A stretch of 64,000 nt of DNA, taken from the NCBI RefSeq assembly GCF_003173055.1, contig NZ_QGLF01000001.1:751085-815084 (forward strand), written 5' to 3'. A model generated the notes under the pieces. The model saw nothing but the letters and a program-made list of their open reading frames with translations, did no database searches and was not told the DNA's origin. Each line of letters starts with the position of its first letter. The first letter of the stretch is position 1. This stretch comes from Zavarzinia compransoris (GTDB lineage: Bacteria; Pseudomonadota; Alphaproteobacteria; Zavarziniales; Zavarziniaceae). Positions 1-8,479 of the stretch are shown piece after piece. A program made the translations under genes and the position numbers.

Positions 1-1053
1 GACGACGCCGATCACCTCGTCCACCGTGCCGCGGCACACCGGGAAGCGGGAGCGGCCGCTCTCCTTGATCTCGGCGAGGATGGTCTCGCTGTCGTCCTCG
101 GCGTTCAGCCAGACGACGTCGACGCGCGGCACCAGGATCGCGCGCACCTGGCGCTCGCCCAGGGTCAGCACCCGTTCGATCATGGTGCTTTCCTCGGCGC
201 TGAAGGCCGGGGCCGTCCCGCCCGAGGAGACGATGGCCGCCACTTCCTCGGACGTCTGGGCTTCCGCCTGGTCGCCGCGCAGGATGCGCAGCACGGCCTG
301 GGCCGTGCGGTCGCGGAGATCCATGGTGGTCACCCGTTTCCGCACGTTGCGCCGGCCGACCTGGTTGGCTGCCTCGATCAGGATCGAGAAGCCGATGGCG
401 GCATAGAGATAGCCCTTGGGGATATGGAAGCCTAGGCCCTCGACAATCAGGCTGAAGCCGATCATCAGGAGGAAGCCGAGGCAGAGGATGACCACGGTCG
501 GGTGCCGGCTGACGAAGGCCATCAGCGGCCGGCTGGCCAGCATCATCACCGCGATGGCGATGACGACCGCGATCATCATGACCGAGAGATGCTTCACCAT
601 GCCGACGGCGGTGATCACGGAATCGAGCGAGAAGACGGCGTCGAGCACGACGATCTGGGCCAGCACCTGCCAGAACACGGCATGGGTGCGGCCGGTCTCC
701 TTCACGTCGTGCTCGCCCTCCAGGCGCTCGTGCAGTTCGACCGTACCCTTGAAGAGCAGGAAGGCGCCGCCGAGGATCAGGATGACGTCGCGCCAGGAAA
801 TCTCGGTCCCGAGGACCGAGAAGAGCGGCGCCGTCAGGGTGACGATCCAGGAAATCGAGGCGAGCAGCAGCAGCCGCATGCCCAGGGCCAGCGACAGGCC
901 GAGCACCCGCGCCTTGTTGCGCTGGTGGGGTGGCAGCTTGTCCGCCAGGATGGCGATGAAGATGAGGTTGTCGATGCCAAGCACGATCTCGAGAACGACG
1001 AGAGTCGCAAGGCCGGCCCAGGCAGCGGGGTCGGCCATCCATTCGAATATCAT
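1..1053 (-). CDS. TerC-family membrane protein with CBS region (partial)
   Basis: Integral membrane protein of the TerC/Alx/YegH type, a family linked to manganese export and metal homeostasis. 351 codons are visible and the 3' end is cut by the window edge. Residues 1-225 hold about seven hydrophobic segments with the family's acidic signatures EIVLGIDN (residues 22-29) and FSLDS (141-145). A soluble region follows from about residue 235, and residues 290-351 look like the start of a CBS domain ([19 protein letters not shown]), as in YegH/YoaE proteins that continue into a CorC/HlyC-type domain. The ATG at 1053 follows a strong GGAAGGA ribosome-binding site. A probable yybP-ykoY riboswitch lies in its leader, which fits a manganese role. 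Family is sure; substrate is inferred. Confidence 0.88.
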   Translation of the reverse strand, partial: MIFEWMADPAAWAGLATLVVLEIVLGIDNLIFIAILADKLPPHQRNKARVLGLSLALGMRLLLLASISWIVTLTAPLFSVLGTEISWRDVILILGGAFLLFKGTVELHERLEGEHDVKETGRTHAVFWQVLAQIVVLDAVFSLDSVITAVGMVKHLSVMMIAVVIAIAVMMLASRPLMAFVSRHPTVVILCLGFLLMIGFSLIVEGLGFHIPKGYLYAAIGFSILIEAANQVGRRNVRKRVTTMDLRDRTAQAVLRILRGDQAEAQTSEEVAAIVSSGGTAPAFSAEESTMIERVLTLGERQVRAILVPRVDVVWLNAEDDSETILAEIKESGRSRFPVCRGTVDEVIGVV

Positions 1054-1125
1054 TGGGTCCTTCCTGCGGGCGCGCGTTCGCGGCGATGCGGGGCCGGGCG
1101 GCCCGCATCCTGTGTCCGCACGCAT

Positions 1126-1253
1126 CCGGCGGTCTTGCTGAGGCGGGGGGGAAGGGCGCACGCCGTCCATGGGGCCGGGACCCCATCGGACGGCCAGCGC
1201 ATCCCTATGTCCTCGGACGAGGGGCTGGCGGACTCCGGGCTACTGACGCCCGG
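1126..1253 (-). promoter_or_regulatory. candidate yybP-ykoY (Mn2+) riboswitch before terC
   Basis: The leader of the TerC gene contains, on the minus strand, AGTAGC (1244-1239) and, about 100 bases on, AGCAAGACC (1139-1131). These resemble the two conserved strands of the yybP-ykoY aptamer's ligand-binding junction. They are flanked by CCGGGCGTC (1253-1245) and GACCGCCGG (1134-1126), which pair as P1 with an internal mismatch. Between them, arms GCGC and GCCGTCC with their complements form a long closed hairpin. yybP-ykoY elements are known to sense Mn2+ and often precede TerC-family genes. The motif match was made by eye without a covariance model. Confidence 0.62.
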
Positions 1254-1390
1254 TGCCGATGCTCCGGGGTCAGGCGGCATGGACATCACAATATATTGGG
1301 ACATCGCAATGAACAGGAGCCGTCAAACCGAATACCTCTTGGGGCGTATACGCCGCCCGCGATCATATTAGTCCAGCGTTACAGAAAAAA

Positions 1391-2302
1391 TCACCGCGGC
1401 GGTTGCCCGACGACGAAGATTTCCTGGCGCGGCGCCGCCGGCTGGGGGCCGGCCTCCTGGCGGAGATAATAGGCGGTCCAGGCATTGACCGCATCGACAT
1501 AGGGCTGCGTCGCCGGGATCACCTTGGCCTTGCCCGGCGGCCCCACCCGCGAGCCGCCGTTGTAATGGCTGAGCGCGATATCGACCGAGCCGTAACGCGT
1601 GATCAGCGCCCCCAGGAACCGCACCCCGGTGCGGATATTCACCCGCGGATCCCACAGGGTGTCGGGATCGATGCCGAATTCGCCCCGCGCGGTCGCCGGC
1701 ATGATCTGCATCACGCCCCGCGCCCCCGCCGGCGACAGGGCGTTGGAGCGAAACCCGGACTCGACCTTGGCCACCGCTTTGGCAAGCGCCAGGGAGACAT
1801 TGCCGGTCCGCGTCTCCTCTTCGAGGATCTTCAGGATTTCCGCGACTTCGGCGGAGGTCGGCGGCGGCACCGCCAGGGGCACGGGCTGCGGCGCCGGCAC
1901 GGCCGGGGCCGGCGGCGGCGGCCTGGTCGCCTCGGCGACGACATAGGCGAGGACGGCGGGATCGAGCTGGGCCCGTTCCACCGTGTTCATCGCCTGATAG
2001 AAGCGATAGGCGATGGCGATCCCGTCCGGCAGGCCGAGCAGATGGGCGCGCAGGTACCATTCGAAGGAGAGAGGGGCATTGCGGTCGAGCACGGTCCCGG
2101 TGCCCAGCATCCAGGCGATCGCCTCGGCCGCGCGGGCATCCCCGGCCTGGGCCGCGTCCAGCATCACCTGGGCGTCGCCAAGATCGGCCTTGCCGAGGCG
2201 GAGATCGGTGAAAGCCTCCACCAGCCGGCTGCGCGCATCGCCCGCCGCCGGCACCGCCAGGGCGGCGGCGATCAGCAGGGCGGCAAGGGCGAAGCGGGCC
2301 AT
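1391..2302 (-). CDS. lytic transglycosylase, SLT domain
   Basis: Exported murein hydrolase of the soluble lytic transglycosylase (SLT/GH23) type, which cleaves the MurNAc-GlcNAc bond to form 1,6-anhydro ends. Residues 1-20 are a signal peptide. Residues 40-110 look like Sel1/TPR-type helices, and 127-147 is a proline-rich linker. The SLT domain spans about 150-280, with catalytic Glu181 in KVESGF, GVMQIMPAT (196-204) and the late AYYLRQ segment. Length 303 residues is usual for this group. It ends in a short tail with no anchor, so it is probably periplasmic. The gene sits just downstream of purN on the same strand with a 3-base gap and may be read through from purMN. Confidence 0.88.
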   Translation of the reverse strand: MARFALAALLIAAALAVPAAGDARSRLVEAFTDLRLGKADLGDAQVMLDAAQAGDARAAEAIAWMLGTGTVLDRNAPLSFEWYLRAHLLGLPDGIAIAYRFYQAMNTVERAQLDPAVLAYVVAEATRPPPPAPAVPAPQPVPLAVPPPTSAEVAEILKILEEETRTGNVSLALAKAVAKVESGFRSNALSPAGARGVMQIMPATARGEFGIDPDTLWDPRVNIRTGVRFLGALITRYGSVDIALSHYNGGSRVGPPGKAKVIPATQPYVDAVNAWTAYYLRQEAGPQPAAPRQEIFVVGQPPR

Positions 2303-2305
2303 GGA

Positions 2306-2950
2306 TCAGGTCAGGGTGACGCGGGTCCAGGCGTCGCCGTCATAGATCGTGCGCCCGCCTTCGAGCCGGGCCTTGCCTTCCGCCACCAGGGCGACGGCGG
2401 CGGGATAGAGCCGGTGCTCGGCCTTGAGGGTGCGGGCGGCAAGGTCGTCCGGGCTTTCGCCGGGAATGACGGGGACCACCGCCTGGCCGATGATCGGCCC
2501 GGCATCCATGTCGGCCGTGACGAAATGGACGGTGCAGCCCGAAAAGCGCACGCCGCCGGCCAGCGCCTGTTCATGGACATGGACGCCCTTGAACGAGGGC
2601 AGCAGGCTGGGGTGGATATTGATCATCCGGCCCAGCCATTTCTCGGTGAAGCCGGGGGTGAGCAGGCGCATGAAGCCGGCCAGCACGACCAGTTCGGCGC
2701 CGACCTCGGCCAGGGCGGCATCGAGGGCGGCGTCGAAGCCCGCCCGGTCGGCGAAGGCCTTGTGGTCGATCACCCTTGTCGGCACGCCGAAACTTTCCGC
2801 CCGGGCAAGGCCGCCGGCCCCCGGCCGGTTGGCGATGACGGCGACGATCTCGCCCGGGAAGCCGCCCGCGGCCGCGGCTTCGAGCAGCGCGGCCATGTTG
2901 GAGCCGCGCCCCGAGATCAGGACGGCGATGCGCCGCCGCGGCGCGGTCAC
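2306..2950 (-). CDS. purN: phosphoribosylglycinamide formyltransferase
   Basis: Cytoplasmic GAR transformylase of de novo purine synthesis; transfers a formyl group from 10-formyl-tetrahydrofolate to GAR. 214 residues, typical for PurN. The N-terminal phosphate-binding loop reads LISGRGSNM (11-19), the catalytic Asn111 and His113 lie in [12 protein letters not shown], and the catalytic Asp is Asp149 in ADMDAGPII. The start codon overlaps the purM stop by four bases (ATGA, 2947-2950), so the two enzymes are translationally coupled, a common arrangement. Confidence 0.96.
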   Translation of the reverse strand: MTAPRRRIAVLISGRGSNMAALLEAAAAGGFPGEIVAVIANRPGAGGLARAESFGVPTRVIDHKAFADRAGFDAALDAALAEVGAELVVLAGFMRLLTPGFTEKWLGRMINIHPSLLPSFKGVHVHEQALAGGVRFSGCTVHFVTADMDAGPIIGQAVVPVIPGESPDDLAARTLKAEHRLYPAAVALVAEGKARLEGGRTIYDGDAWTRVTLT

Positions 2951-4032
2951 GAAACCACCCAGGTCTTGTCCTGGCCCCAGCTGCCGGCCGGGCCGATGAC
3001 CGTGGTCCGGGCCTCGCCCTTGCGCTCGACGATGCGGCCGACGACGCCGACCGTCTCGCCCGCGGCGGCGAGGACGCGCAGCGCCTCGTCCGCCTTGTCG
3101 CGGGCGACCACGGCGATCATGCCCAGGCCGCAGTTGAACGTATTGGCCAGTTCCGCCGCATCCAGGCGGCCCGCCTGCTGCAGCCAGCCGAAGACCGGGG
3201 CCCAGGCCCAGCGGGCGGCGTCGACTTCGGCCGCCGCGCCCTCGGGCAGCACGCGGGGCAGGTTGCCGATGATGCCGCTGCCGGTGATATGGGCGAAGGC
3301 CTTGACCAGGCCCTGCTTGTGGGCGGCCAGCGGCCCCTTGACGTAGATCTTCGTCGGCGTCAGCAGGGTTTCGGCCAGGGTGCGGCCATCCTCGACCGGG
3401 CTCGGGCCGCTGTAGTCGTAGCCCTCGCCCTCGACGATGCGGCGGACCAGGGAATAGCCGTTGGAATGAATGCCGCTGGAGGCGATGCCGATCAGCAGGT
3501 CGCCCGGCGCCACATCGGCCCCGGTCAGCAGTTTCGAGCGTTCGACCGCGCCGACCACGAAGCCGGCCAGGTCATAGTCGCCGTCCTGGTAGAGGCCGGG
3601 CATTTCCGCCGTCTCGCCGCCGATCAGGGCGCAGCCGGCGATCTCGCAGCCCCGGGCGATGCCCTGGATGACCGCCGCCGCCGCCGCCACCCGAAGCCGG
3701 GAGGAGGCGAAATAATCGAGGAAGAACAGCGGTTCGGCGCCCTGGACGACGAGATCGTTCACGCACATGGCGACCAGGTCCTGGCCCACCGTATCGTGGA
3801 TGTCGGCGGCGATCGCGATCTTCAGCTTGGTGCCGACACCATCGGTCGAGGAGACGAGCAGGGGATCGTCGTAGCCCGCCGCCTTCAGGTCGAAGAGGGC
3901 GCCGAAACCGCCGAGGCCGCCGATCACGCCCGGCCGCAGGGTGGCCTTGGCCGCCGGCTTGATCGCTTCGACCAGGGCGTCGCCCGCTTCGATATCGACG
4001 CCCGCGCCGCGATAGGTATAACCGCTCGTCAT
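2947..4032 (-). CDS. purM: phosphoribosylformylglycinamidine cyclo-ligase
   Basis: AIR synthetase of purine biosynthesis: closes the imidazole ring of FGAM with ATP. 361 residues from the ATG at 4032. The N-terminus [12 protein letters not shown] matches the conserved PurM opening, followed by GGFGALFDL, the ATP-grasping STDGVGTK segment, and GGETAEMPG. The frame stays open further upstream, but the PurM homology begins at this ATG, and an upstream start would run across the promoter seen at 4113-4140. purM and purN form a coupled operon. Confidence 0.96.
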   Translation of the reverse strand: MTSGYTYRGAGVDIEAGDALVEAIKPAAKATLRPGVIGGLGGFGALFDLKAAGYDDPLLVSSTDGVGTKLKIAIAADIHDTVGQDLVAMCVNDLVVQGAEPLFFLDYFASSRLRVAAAAAVIQGIARGCEIAGCALIGGETAEMPGLYQDGDYDLAGFVVGAVERSKLLTGADVAPGDLLIGIASSGIHSNGYSLVRRIVEGEGYDYSGPSPVEDGRTLAETLLTPTKIYVKGPLAAHKQGLVKAFAHITGSGIIGNLPRVLPEGAAAEVDAARWAWAPVFGWLQQAGRLDAAELANTFNCGLGMIAVVARDKADEALRVLAAAGETVGVVGRIVERKGEARTTVIGPAGSWGQDKTWVVS

Positions 4033-4112
4033 GACTTTCCCGATGGAATGCTTAGGGGCCGATGGCCCCATTGGGGGAAGGCTGAGGGGCCGGAGGCGGC
4101 CCGAATGCGGGG

Positions 4113-4140
4113 ACCATACTGGAAACCGCGCCATTCTCAA
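4113..4140 (-). promoter_or_regulatory. sigma70-type promoter of purMN
   Basis: On the minus strand a -35 TTGAGA (4140-4135) and a -10 TATGGT (4118-4113) are separated by 16 bases. Transcription would start near 4106 and leave a leader of about 75 bases before purM. The glycosylase gene reads away on the other strand from 4163. Confidence 0.5.
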
Positions 4141-4162
4141 GGTCGGGGCAGGGGAAAAGGCC

Positions 4163-4771
4163 ATGAAAAGGTCCGGAACGGAACAGGCATTCGACGATCT
4201 TCTGGCGGAAATCCGCGCTTGCCGCCTGTGCGCCGCCGACCTGCCGGCCGGCCCCCGGCCCGTGGTCCGCGGCCGGCCCGGGGCCCGCCTGCTGATCGTC
4301 GGCCAGGCGCCGGGGCGGCGCGTCCACGAGACCGGCATTCCGTTCAACGATCCCTCCGGCGATCGCCTGCGCGACTGGCTGGGCATCGACCGCGCGACAT
4401 TCTACGACGAGGCGCGAATCGCCATCCTGCCCATGGGTTTCTGCTATCCGGGCACGGCGCCGAAGCAGGGCGACCTGCCGCCGCGGCCGGAATGCGCGCC
4501 GCTGTGGCGCCGGCGCCTGCTGGACGGCCTGCCCCGGATCGAACTGACCCTGGCGATCGGCGCCTATGCCCAGGCCTGGCACCTGGGGGAGCGGCGGGAG
4601 GCGACGCTGGGCGCCACGGTCCGGCGTTTCCGCGAGTTCCTGCCGGCGCTTCTGCCCCTGCCGCATCCATCGCCGCGGAACAATCTGTGGCTGCGGAAAA
4701 ACCCCTGGTTCGAACAGGATGTCATCCCCGAGTTGCGCCGCCGTGTCGCCGACCTGCTGGGTTCGCCTTGA
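4163..4771 (+). CDS. uracil-DNA glycosylase superfamily protein
   Basis: Member of the uracil-DNA glycosylase superfamily (COG1573-like), a DNA base-excision repair fold. 202 residues. The active-site loop [21 protein letters not shown] (residues 46 on) resembles motif 1 of family 4/5 glycosylases, and HPSPRN (168-173) resembles the HPS-containing motif 2. Four cysteines, Cys20, Cys23, Cys94 and Cys111, could bind an iron-sulfur cluster as in family 4 enzymes. ATG 4163 is chosen because GGGGAAAAGG precedes it and homology begins right after; an in-frame ATG at 4031 would overlap purM. Actual glycosylase activity is inferred from the fold. Confidence 0.82.
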   Translation: MKRSGTEQAFDDLLAEIRACRLCAADLPAGPRPVVRGRPGARLLIVGQAPGRRVHETGIPFNDPSGDRLRDWLGIDRATFYDEARIAILPMGFCYPGTAPKQGDLPPRPECAPLWRRRLLDGLPRIELTLAIGAYAQAWHLGERREATLGATVRRFREFLPALLPLPHPSPRNNLWLRKNPWFEQDVIPELRRRVADLLGSP

Positions 4772-4795
4772 GATGACGGCCTTAAGAGCTATAGT
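4768..4795 (+). promoter_or_regulatory. promoter of the DUF2066 operon
   Basis: TTGAGA (4768-4773) and TATAGT (4790-4795) are separated by 16 bases. The -35 box overlaps the TGA stop of the upstream glycosylase gene. It would drive DUF2066 and probably the coupled genes after it. Confidence 0.5.
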
Positions 4796-4826
4796 CGCCT
4801 GACCTCCCCCTAGCGTCAGGCCGGTC

Positions 4827-6032
4827 ATGTCTTCTTCTCTCCGCGCGCTGCCCCGCCTCGTTGTTGCCGGCCTCGTCCTGCTGCTTGCCGCCGCCGTGCC
4901 GGCATGGGCCGCGGAAACCTATCGGGTCGAGGGGGTCCAGGCCCAGGCGACGGCCGCCGATCCGCTGACCGCGCGGGACCAGGCACTCTCGAAGGCGCAG
5001 CGCGAGGCGTTGGAAACCCTGCTGAAGCGCCTGGCCGCCCCGGGGACCGAGGGACAGTTGCCGCGCACCAGCGACCGGCTGGTGTTCGAAACCATGCAGG
5101 GTTTCGAAGTGCAGCAGGAAAAAACCTCCGCCACCTCCTATACCGCGACGATTTCGGTCGAATTCCGGCGCGAGGCGGTGGACCGGCTGCTGGCGGGTTC
5201 GGGCATCGCCTATGTCGAGGCGGCGGGCAAGCCCCTGGTGGTGGTGCCGCTGCTGGTCGCGGCCGATGGCGCCGTCGCCCTGTGGGAGGGCGACAATCCC
5301 TGGCGCGACGCCTGGGCCCGGCGGAACGGCGCCACCGATCCGCAGCGCCTGGTCGTGCCCCTCGGCGATCTTCAGGATTTGCAGGCGGTGACGCCCCAGG
5401 CGGCCCAGGCCGTCGACGCCGGCGCGCTGGCCCTGATCGCCCAGCACTATGAGGCGGCGGGGGCCTTCGTCGCCACGGCGATGGCGACGGTGAGCGGCCT
5501 GTCGGTTTCCGCCGCCGACCCCGGGCAGGCGCCGTTCTATAGCGGCAGTTTCCCGGCTGACGGTTTCGATGCCGCGGTGGCGGCGGTCGCCGGCGCCATT
5601 CAGGACCGCTACCGCAACCTGAACGCCATTCCGGCGGGGCCCACCCTCAGCCTGGATGCCAAGGCGCGCTTCGCCGACCTCCGGGGCTGGCGCGACCTGA
5701 AGTCGACGGTCGAATCGACGCCGGCGGTGCGCCGGCTCGAGGTTCGCCGCCTGCTGGTGGGCGAGGCGCGGGTGGCGATCACCTATCAGGGCGATCCGGC
5801 CAGCCTGCGCGCGGCGCTGGCCCAGCGCGGCATCGCCCTGGAGATGACGGCGGAAGGATGGGAGTTGCGCACCGGCGTCGGCGTCGGGACGGGGATGGGC
5901 GGCGGTCTCGGCCTGCCGGCCCCGGGCGGCCCGGTCCCGGACAGCACCGGCCTCGGCGCCATCGGCCAATCGCCGCTGATCCCGCCGGCGCCGGCCGCCG
6001 CCGCGCCGCCGCCGGATCTCCTGTTCCAGTAG
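4827..6032 (+). CDS. DUF2066 domain exported protein
   Basis: Protein of unknown function with a DUF2066 region. Residues 1-28 form a clear signal peptide ending in AWAAE, so it is periplasmic. The core (about 30-340) has the family's opening YRVEGVQAQATAADPLTARDQ, then alternating strands and helices, including an arginine/leucine-rich stretch near 300. The last 50 residues are Gly/Pro/Ala rich and probably disordered. It is followed by a CDP-alcohol phosphatidyltransferase, a PerM-like transporter and hdaA, a neighbourhood I know from other alphaproteobacteria. No catalytic motif is visible. Confidence 0.75.
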   Translation: MSSSLRALPRLVVAGLVLLLAAAVPAWAAETYRVEGVQAQATAADPLTARDQALSKAQREALETLLKRLAAPGTEGQLPRTSDRLVFETMQGFEVQQEKTSATSYTATISVEFRREAVDRLLAGSGIAYVEAAGKPLVVVPLLVAADGAVALWEGDNPWRDAWARRNGATDPQRLVVPLGDLQDLQAVTPQAAQAVDAGALALIAQHYEAAGAFVATAMATVSGLSVSAADPGQAPFYSGSFPADGFDAAVAAVAGAIQDRYRNLNAIPAGPTLSLDAKARFADLRGWRDLKSTVESTPAVRRLEVRRLLVGEARVAITYQGDPASLRAALAQRGIALEMTAEGWELRTGVGVGTGMGGGLGLPAPGGPVPDSTGLGAIGQSPLIPPAPAAAAPPPDLLFQ

Positions 6033-6062
6033 GATGCGGCCCATGCCGCCGGGCGGGCGCCC

Positions 6063-6617
6063 ATGGTGAACCTTGCCAACCTGATCACCATCGGCCGGCT
6101 GATCGCGGTGCCTTTCATTGTCTGGCTGCTGCTCAGCCAGAATCACGCGACCGCCTTCTGGCTTTTCGTCGCGGCCGGGGTTTCGGACGGGATCGACGGC
6201 TATCTGGCCAAGCATTGGGGCATGGCGACGGCGCTCGGCCGCTATCTCGACCCCATCGCGGACAAGGCGCTGCTGGTCTCGATCTATGCGACGCTGGGCT
6301 GGCAGGGCCATCTGCCGAGCTGGCTGGTCCTGATGGTGGTGAGCCGCGATCTTCTGATCATCGGCGCGATCCTGCTCTCGGGCATGCTGGGCCATGCGGT
6401 CGAGATCCGGCCGGCGCCGGTCTCCAAGCTGAACACGGTGGTGCAGATCGGGCTGGTGGTCTGGGTGCTGGCGCATTTCGCCTTCGATTTTTCACCGGTT
6501 GCCGATACGGTGACCTGGATCCTGATCTGGTCGGTGACCGTGACCGTGCTGCTCTCCCTTTACCGCTATCTCGTCATCTGGCTGAACGGCATCGCCGACC
6601 TTGAGGCCGGACGGTGA
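6063..6617 (+). CDS. CDP-alcohol phosphatidyltransferase family protein
   Basis: Inner-membrane enzyme that moves a phosphatidyl group from CDP-diacylglycerol to an alcohol. The family signature D-x2-DG-x2-A...G-x3-D-x3-D is complete in SDGIDGYLAK...GRYLDPIADK (residues 40-67). 184 residues with about five hydrophobic segments match the PgsA/cardiolipin-synthase-like branch. Alphaproteobacteria often carry more than one such gene, and this copy lies outside the usual uvrC-pgsA-moaD context, so the acceptor (glycerol phosphate or another) is not settled. It couples to the next gene by a GTGA overlap. Confidence 0.85.
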   Translation: MVNLANLITIGRLIAVPFIVWLLLSQNHATAFWLFVAAGVSDGIDGYLAKHWGMATALGRYLDPIADKALLVSIYATLGWQGHLPSWLVLMVVSRDLLIIGAILLSGMLGHAVEIRPAPVSKLNTVVQIGLVVWVLAHFAFDFSPVADTVTWILIWSVTVTVLLSLYRYLVIWLNGIADLEAGR

Positions 6618-7693
6618 GCGCGCGGCGCTATGCCCTGTTCTGGTTCGGGGCGGTCGTTCTCTTCGGGCTGACGCTGTGGGCGCTGGCCCCGGTGCTGCTG
6701 CCCTTCGTCGTCGGCATGGCCATCGCCTATCTGCTCGATCCCGTGGTCGACTGGATGGAGCGGCGCGGCATCGGGCGGACGCTGGGCACCGCCCTGATCA
6801 TGGCCGGCGCCGTGCTGGTGCTGCTGATCGTCCTCGGCGCCCTGTTTCCGCTGATCAGGGACCAGGTGATCGCCCTCGGCCAGGCCTTGCCGGACCTGAT
6901 CGACAAGGCCCAGGCCGCGGGCCGCCAATTGTTCGACACCATCATGTCGGAACTCACCCGCCAGCAGCGCACCGCCGTCTCCACCGGCCTGAACGAGGTC
7001 GGCAAGAGCGCGGTCACCTTCGCCGGCGACCTGATTTCCCGGATCTGGTCCGGCGGCCTCGTCGTGGTCGATTTCATCTCGATCATGCTGATCACCCCGG
7101 TCGTCGTCTTCTACCTCCTGCGGGACTGGGAAAAGATCATGGCCGCGGTCGATTCCTGGCTGCCGCGCCAGCACGCCCCGGTGATCCGCGAACAGGCCCG
7201 GCTGATCGACCAGGCGCTGGCCGGCTTCGTCCGCGGCCAGCTGGCGGTCTGCCTGATTTCCGGCGCGCTCTATGCCATCGGCTGGACCGCGGCCGGGCTC
7301 AACTTCGGGCTGATCATCGGCCTGATCGCCGGTTTCCTCGCCTTCATTCCCTATGTCGGCGGGCTGGTCGGCCTGTCGCTGGCGCTGATGATCGGGGCCG
7401 GGGAATTCGGCCTCGACTGGACGCGGCTCGGCGTCGTCTTCGGCGTCTATCTCTTCGTGCAGGGGCTGGAGGGGACTTTCGTCCAGCCCTGGCTGGTCGG
7501 GCGCAGCGTCGGCCTGCACGATCTCTGGATCATATTCGCCCTGCTGGCCGGCGGGGCCCTGTTCGGCTTTCTGGGCGTGCTGGTCGCGGTGCCGGCGGCG
7601 GCGGCGATCGGCGTCCTGGTGCGGTTCGCGCTCGGCCGCTATCTGGAAAGCGGCTTCTACAACGGCAGGGGCGAGGGCGGTGGTGGCGCCTGA
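6614..7693 (+). CDS. AI-2E/PerM family transporter
   Basis: Polytopic membrane protein of the AI-2E exporter/PerM family (359 residues). It has two N-terminal segments, a soluble loop of amphipathic helices from about residue 65 to 145, and roughly five segments towards the C-terminus, including the family's GFLAFIPYVGG motif near residue 245. Proteins of this fold have been reported to export autoinducer-2 or to act as Na+/H+ antiporters, so the substrate is open. It starts with GTG overlapping the previous stop and itself overlaps hdaA by 14 bases. Confidence 0.85.
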   Translation: MSARRYALFWFGAVVLFGLTLWALAPVLLPFVVGMAIAYLLDPVVDWMERRGIGRTLGTALIMAGAVLVLLIVLGALFPLIRDQVIALGQALPDLIDKAQAAGRQLFDTIMSELTRQQRTAVSTGLNEVGKSAVTFAGDLISRIWSGGLVVVDFISIMLITPVVVFYLLRDWEKIMAAVDSWLPRQHAPVIREQARLIDQALAGFVRGQLAVCLISGALYAIGWTAAGLNFGLIIGLIAGFLAFIPYVGGLVGLSLALMIGAGEFGLDWTRLGVVFGVYLFVQGLEGTFVQPWLVGRSVGLHDLWIIFALLAGGALFGFLGVLVAVPAAAAIGVLVRFALGRYLESGFYNGRGEGGGGA

Positions 7694-8387
7694 CCGGCCC
7701 CCGGCCGCCCAGCTGCCCCTGGACCTGCCTCATCGGACCGCGCTCGGCCGGGACGACCTGATCGTTCACGCCGGCAACGAGACCGCGGTCGGCTGGCTGC
7801 GCCGCTGGCCCGACTGGCCGGGCCGGGTGCTGGCCCTGGTCGGGCCGCCGGCCTCGGGCAAGACCCATCTCTCCACCGTCTGGGCCGACGAGGTGGGGGC
7901 CCGGCGCCTCGATCCGACGGCCTTGACCAGCGACCTCGTGCCCGCGCTGGCCGCAGGCCCTGTCCTGATCGAATCGGCCGACGACATCGCCGACGAGGAA
8001 GCCCTGTTCCACCTGATCAACCTGACGCGGGAGGAGGGGGGCAGCCTGCTGCTGACCGCCCGGGCCGCGCCGGCGCGCTGGCCGCTGGCCTTGCCGGATC
8101 TTCGCTCGCGCCTGGGCGCCGTGCCGGTCGCCGCCCTCGGCCTGCCCGACGAGGCGGTGCTGACCGCCCTGATCGCCAAGCTGCTCGCCGACCGGCAATT
8201 GAGCGTCGAGGCCCGCCTGCTCGACTGGGCGGTCAGCCGCATCGGCCGGACCCCCGCCGCCGCCCGCGCCCTGGTCGCGGCGCTGGACCGGGAGTCGCTG
8301 GCCGCCGGCGGGCGCCTGGGGCCGGGGCTGTTCCGCCGCGTCGTCACCGCCTTCGCCGAGGCGGAGTCGGATGTTACCGTTTTATGA
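7680..8387 (+). CDS. hdaA: DnaA-related replication inhibitor HdaA
   Basis: Short DnaA-like AAA+ protein of the Hda type, which with the DNA-loaded beta clamp promotes hydrolysis of DnaA-bound ATP after initiation. 235 residues. Near the N-terminus QLPLDL (11-16) matches a beta-clamp-binding motif, followed by the Walker A loop GPPASGKTH (55-63). The Walker B region is weak (VLIESADDI), and an arginine-rich sensor segment follows. The DNA-binding domain IV of DnaA is absent, as expected. Two adjacent GTG codons (7680 and 7683) could start it, both inside the transporter gene. It lies upstream of ppk1, an order shared with other alphaproteobacteria. Confidence 0.82.
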   Translation: MVAPDRPPAAQLPLDLPHRTALGRDDLIVHAGNETAVGWLRRWPDWPGRVLALVGPPASGKTHLSTVWADEVGARRLDPTALTSDLVPALAAGPVLIESADDIADEEALFHLINLTREEGGSLLLTARAAPARWPLALPDLRSRLGAVPVAALGLPDEAVLTALIAKLLADRQLSVEARLLDWAVSRIGRTPAAARALVAALDRESLAAGGRLGPGLFRRVVTAFAEAESDVTVL

Positions 8388-8426
8388 CAAATTCCTTTCG
8401 ATATTGCGCCGCCATGACAGTGTCAT
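8384..8426 (+). promoter_or_regulatory. ATGACA/TGTCAT motifs upstream of ppk1
   Basis: The short gap before ppk1 holds ATGACA at 8384-8389 and the dyad ATGACA-G-TGTCAT at 8414-8426. TGTCAT is the core of PhoB half-sites (CTGTCAT), and ppk/ppx genes belong to the phosphate regulon in several bacteria. The expected direct repeat with an 11-base period is not clear, so this is a possible phosphate-response or other dyad site only. Confidence 0.3.
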
Positions 8427-8479
8427 TTTGTTAATGTAGCGTGCCTGCAGGTAATATTTAGTCCACTGAGGAGCGAACC

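Noticed and set aside
4031-4162. An upstream in-frame ATG (4031) for the glycosylase gene.
   Set aside because: It would overlap the purM start and run across the purM promoter, and its extra residues have no similarity to the family.
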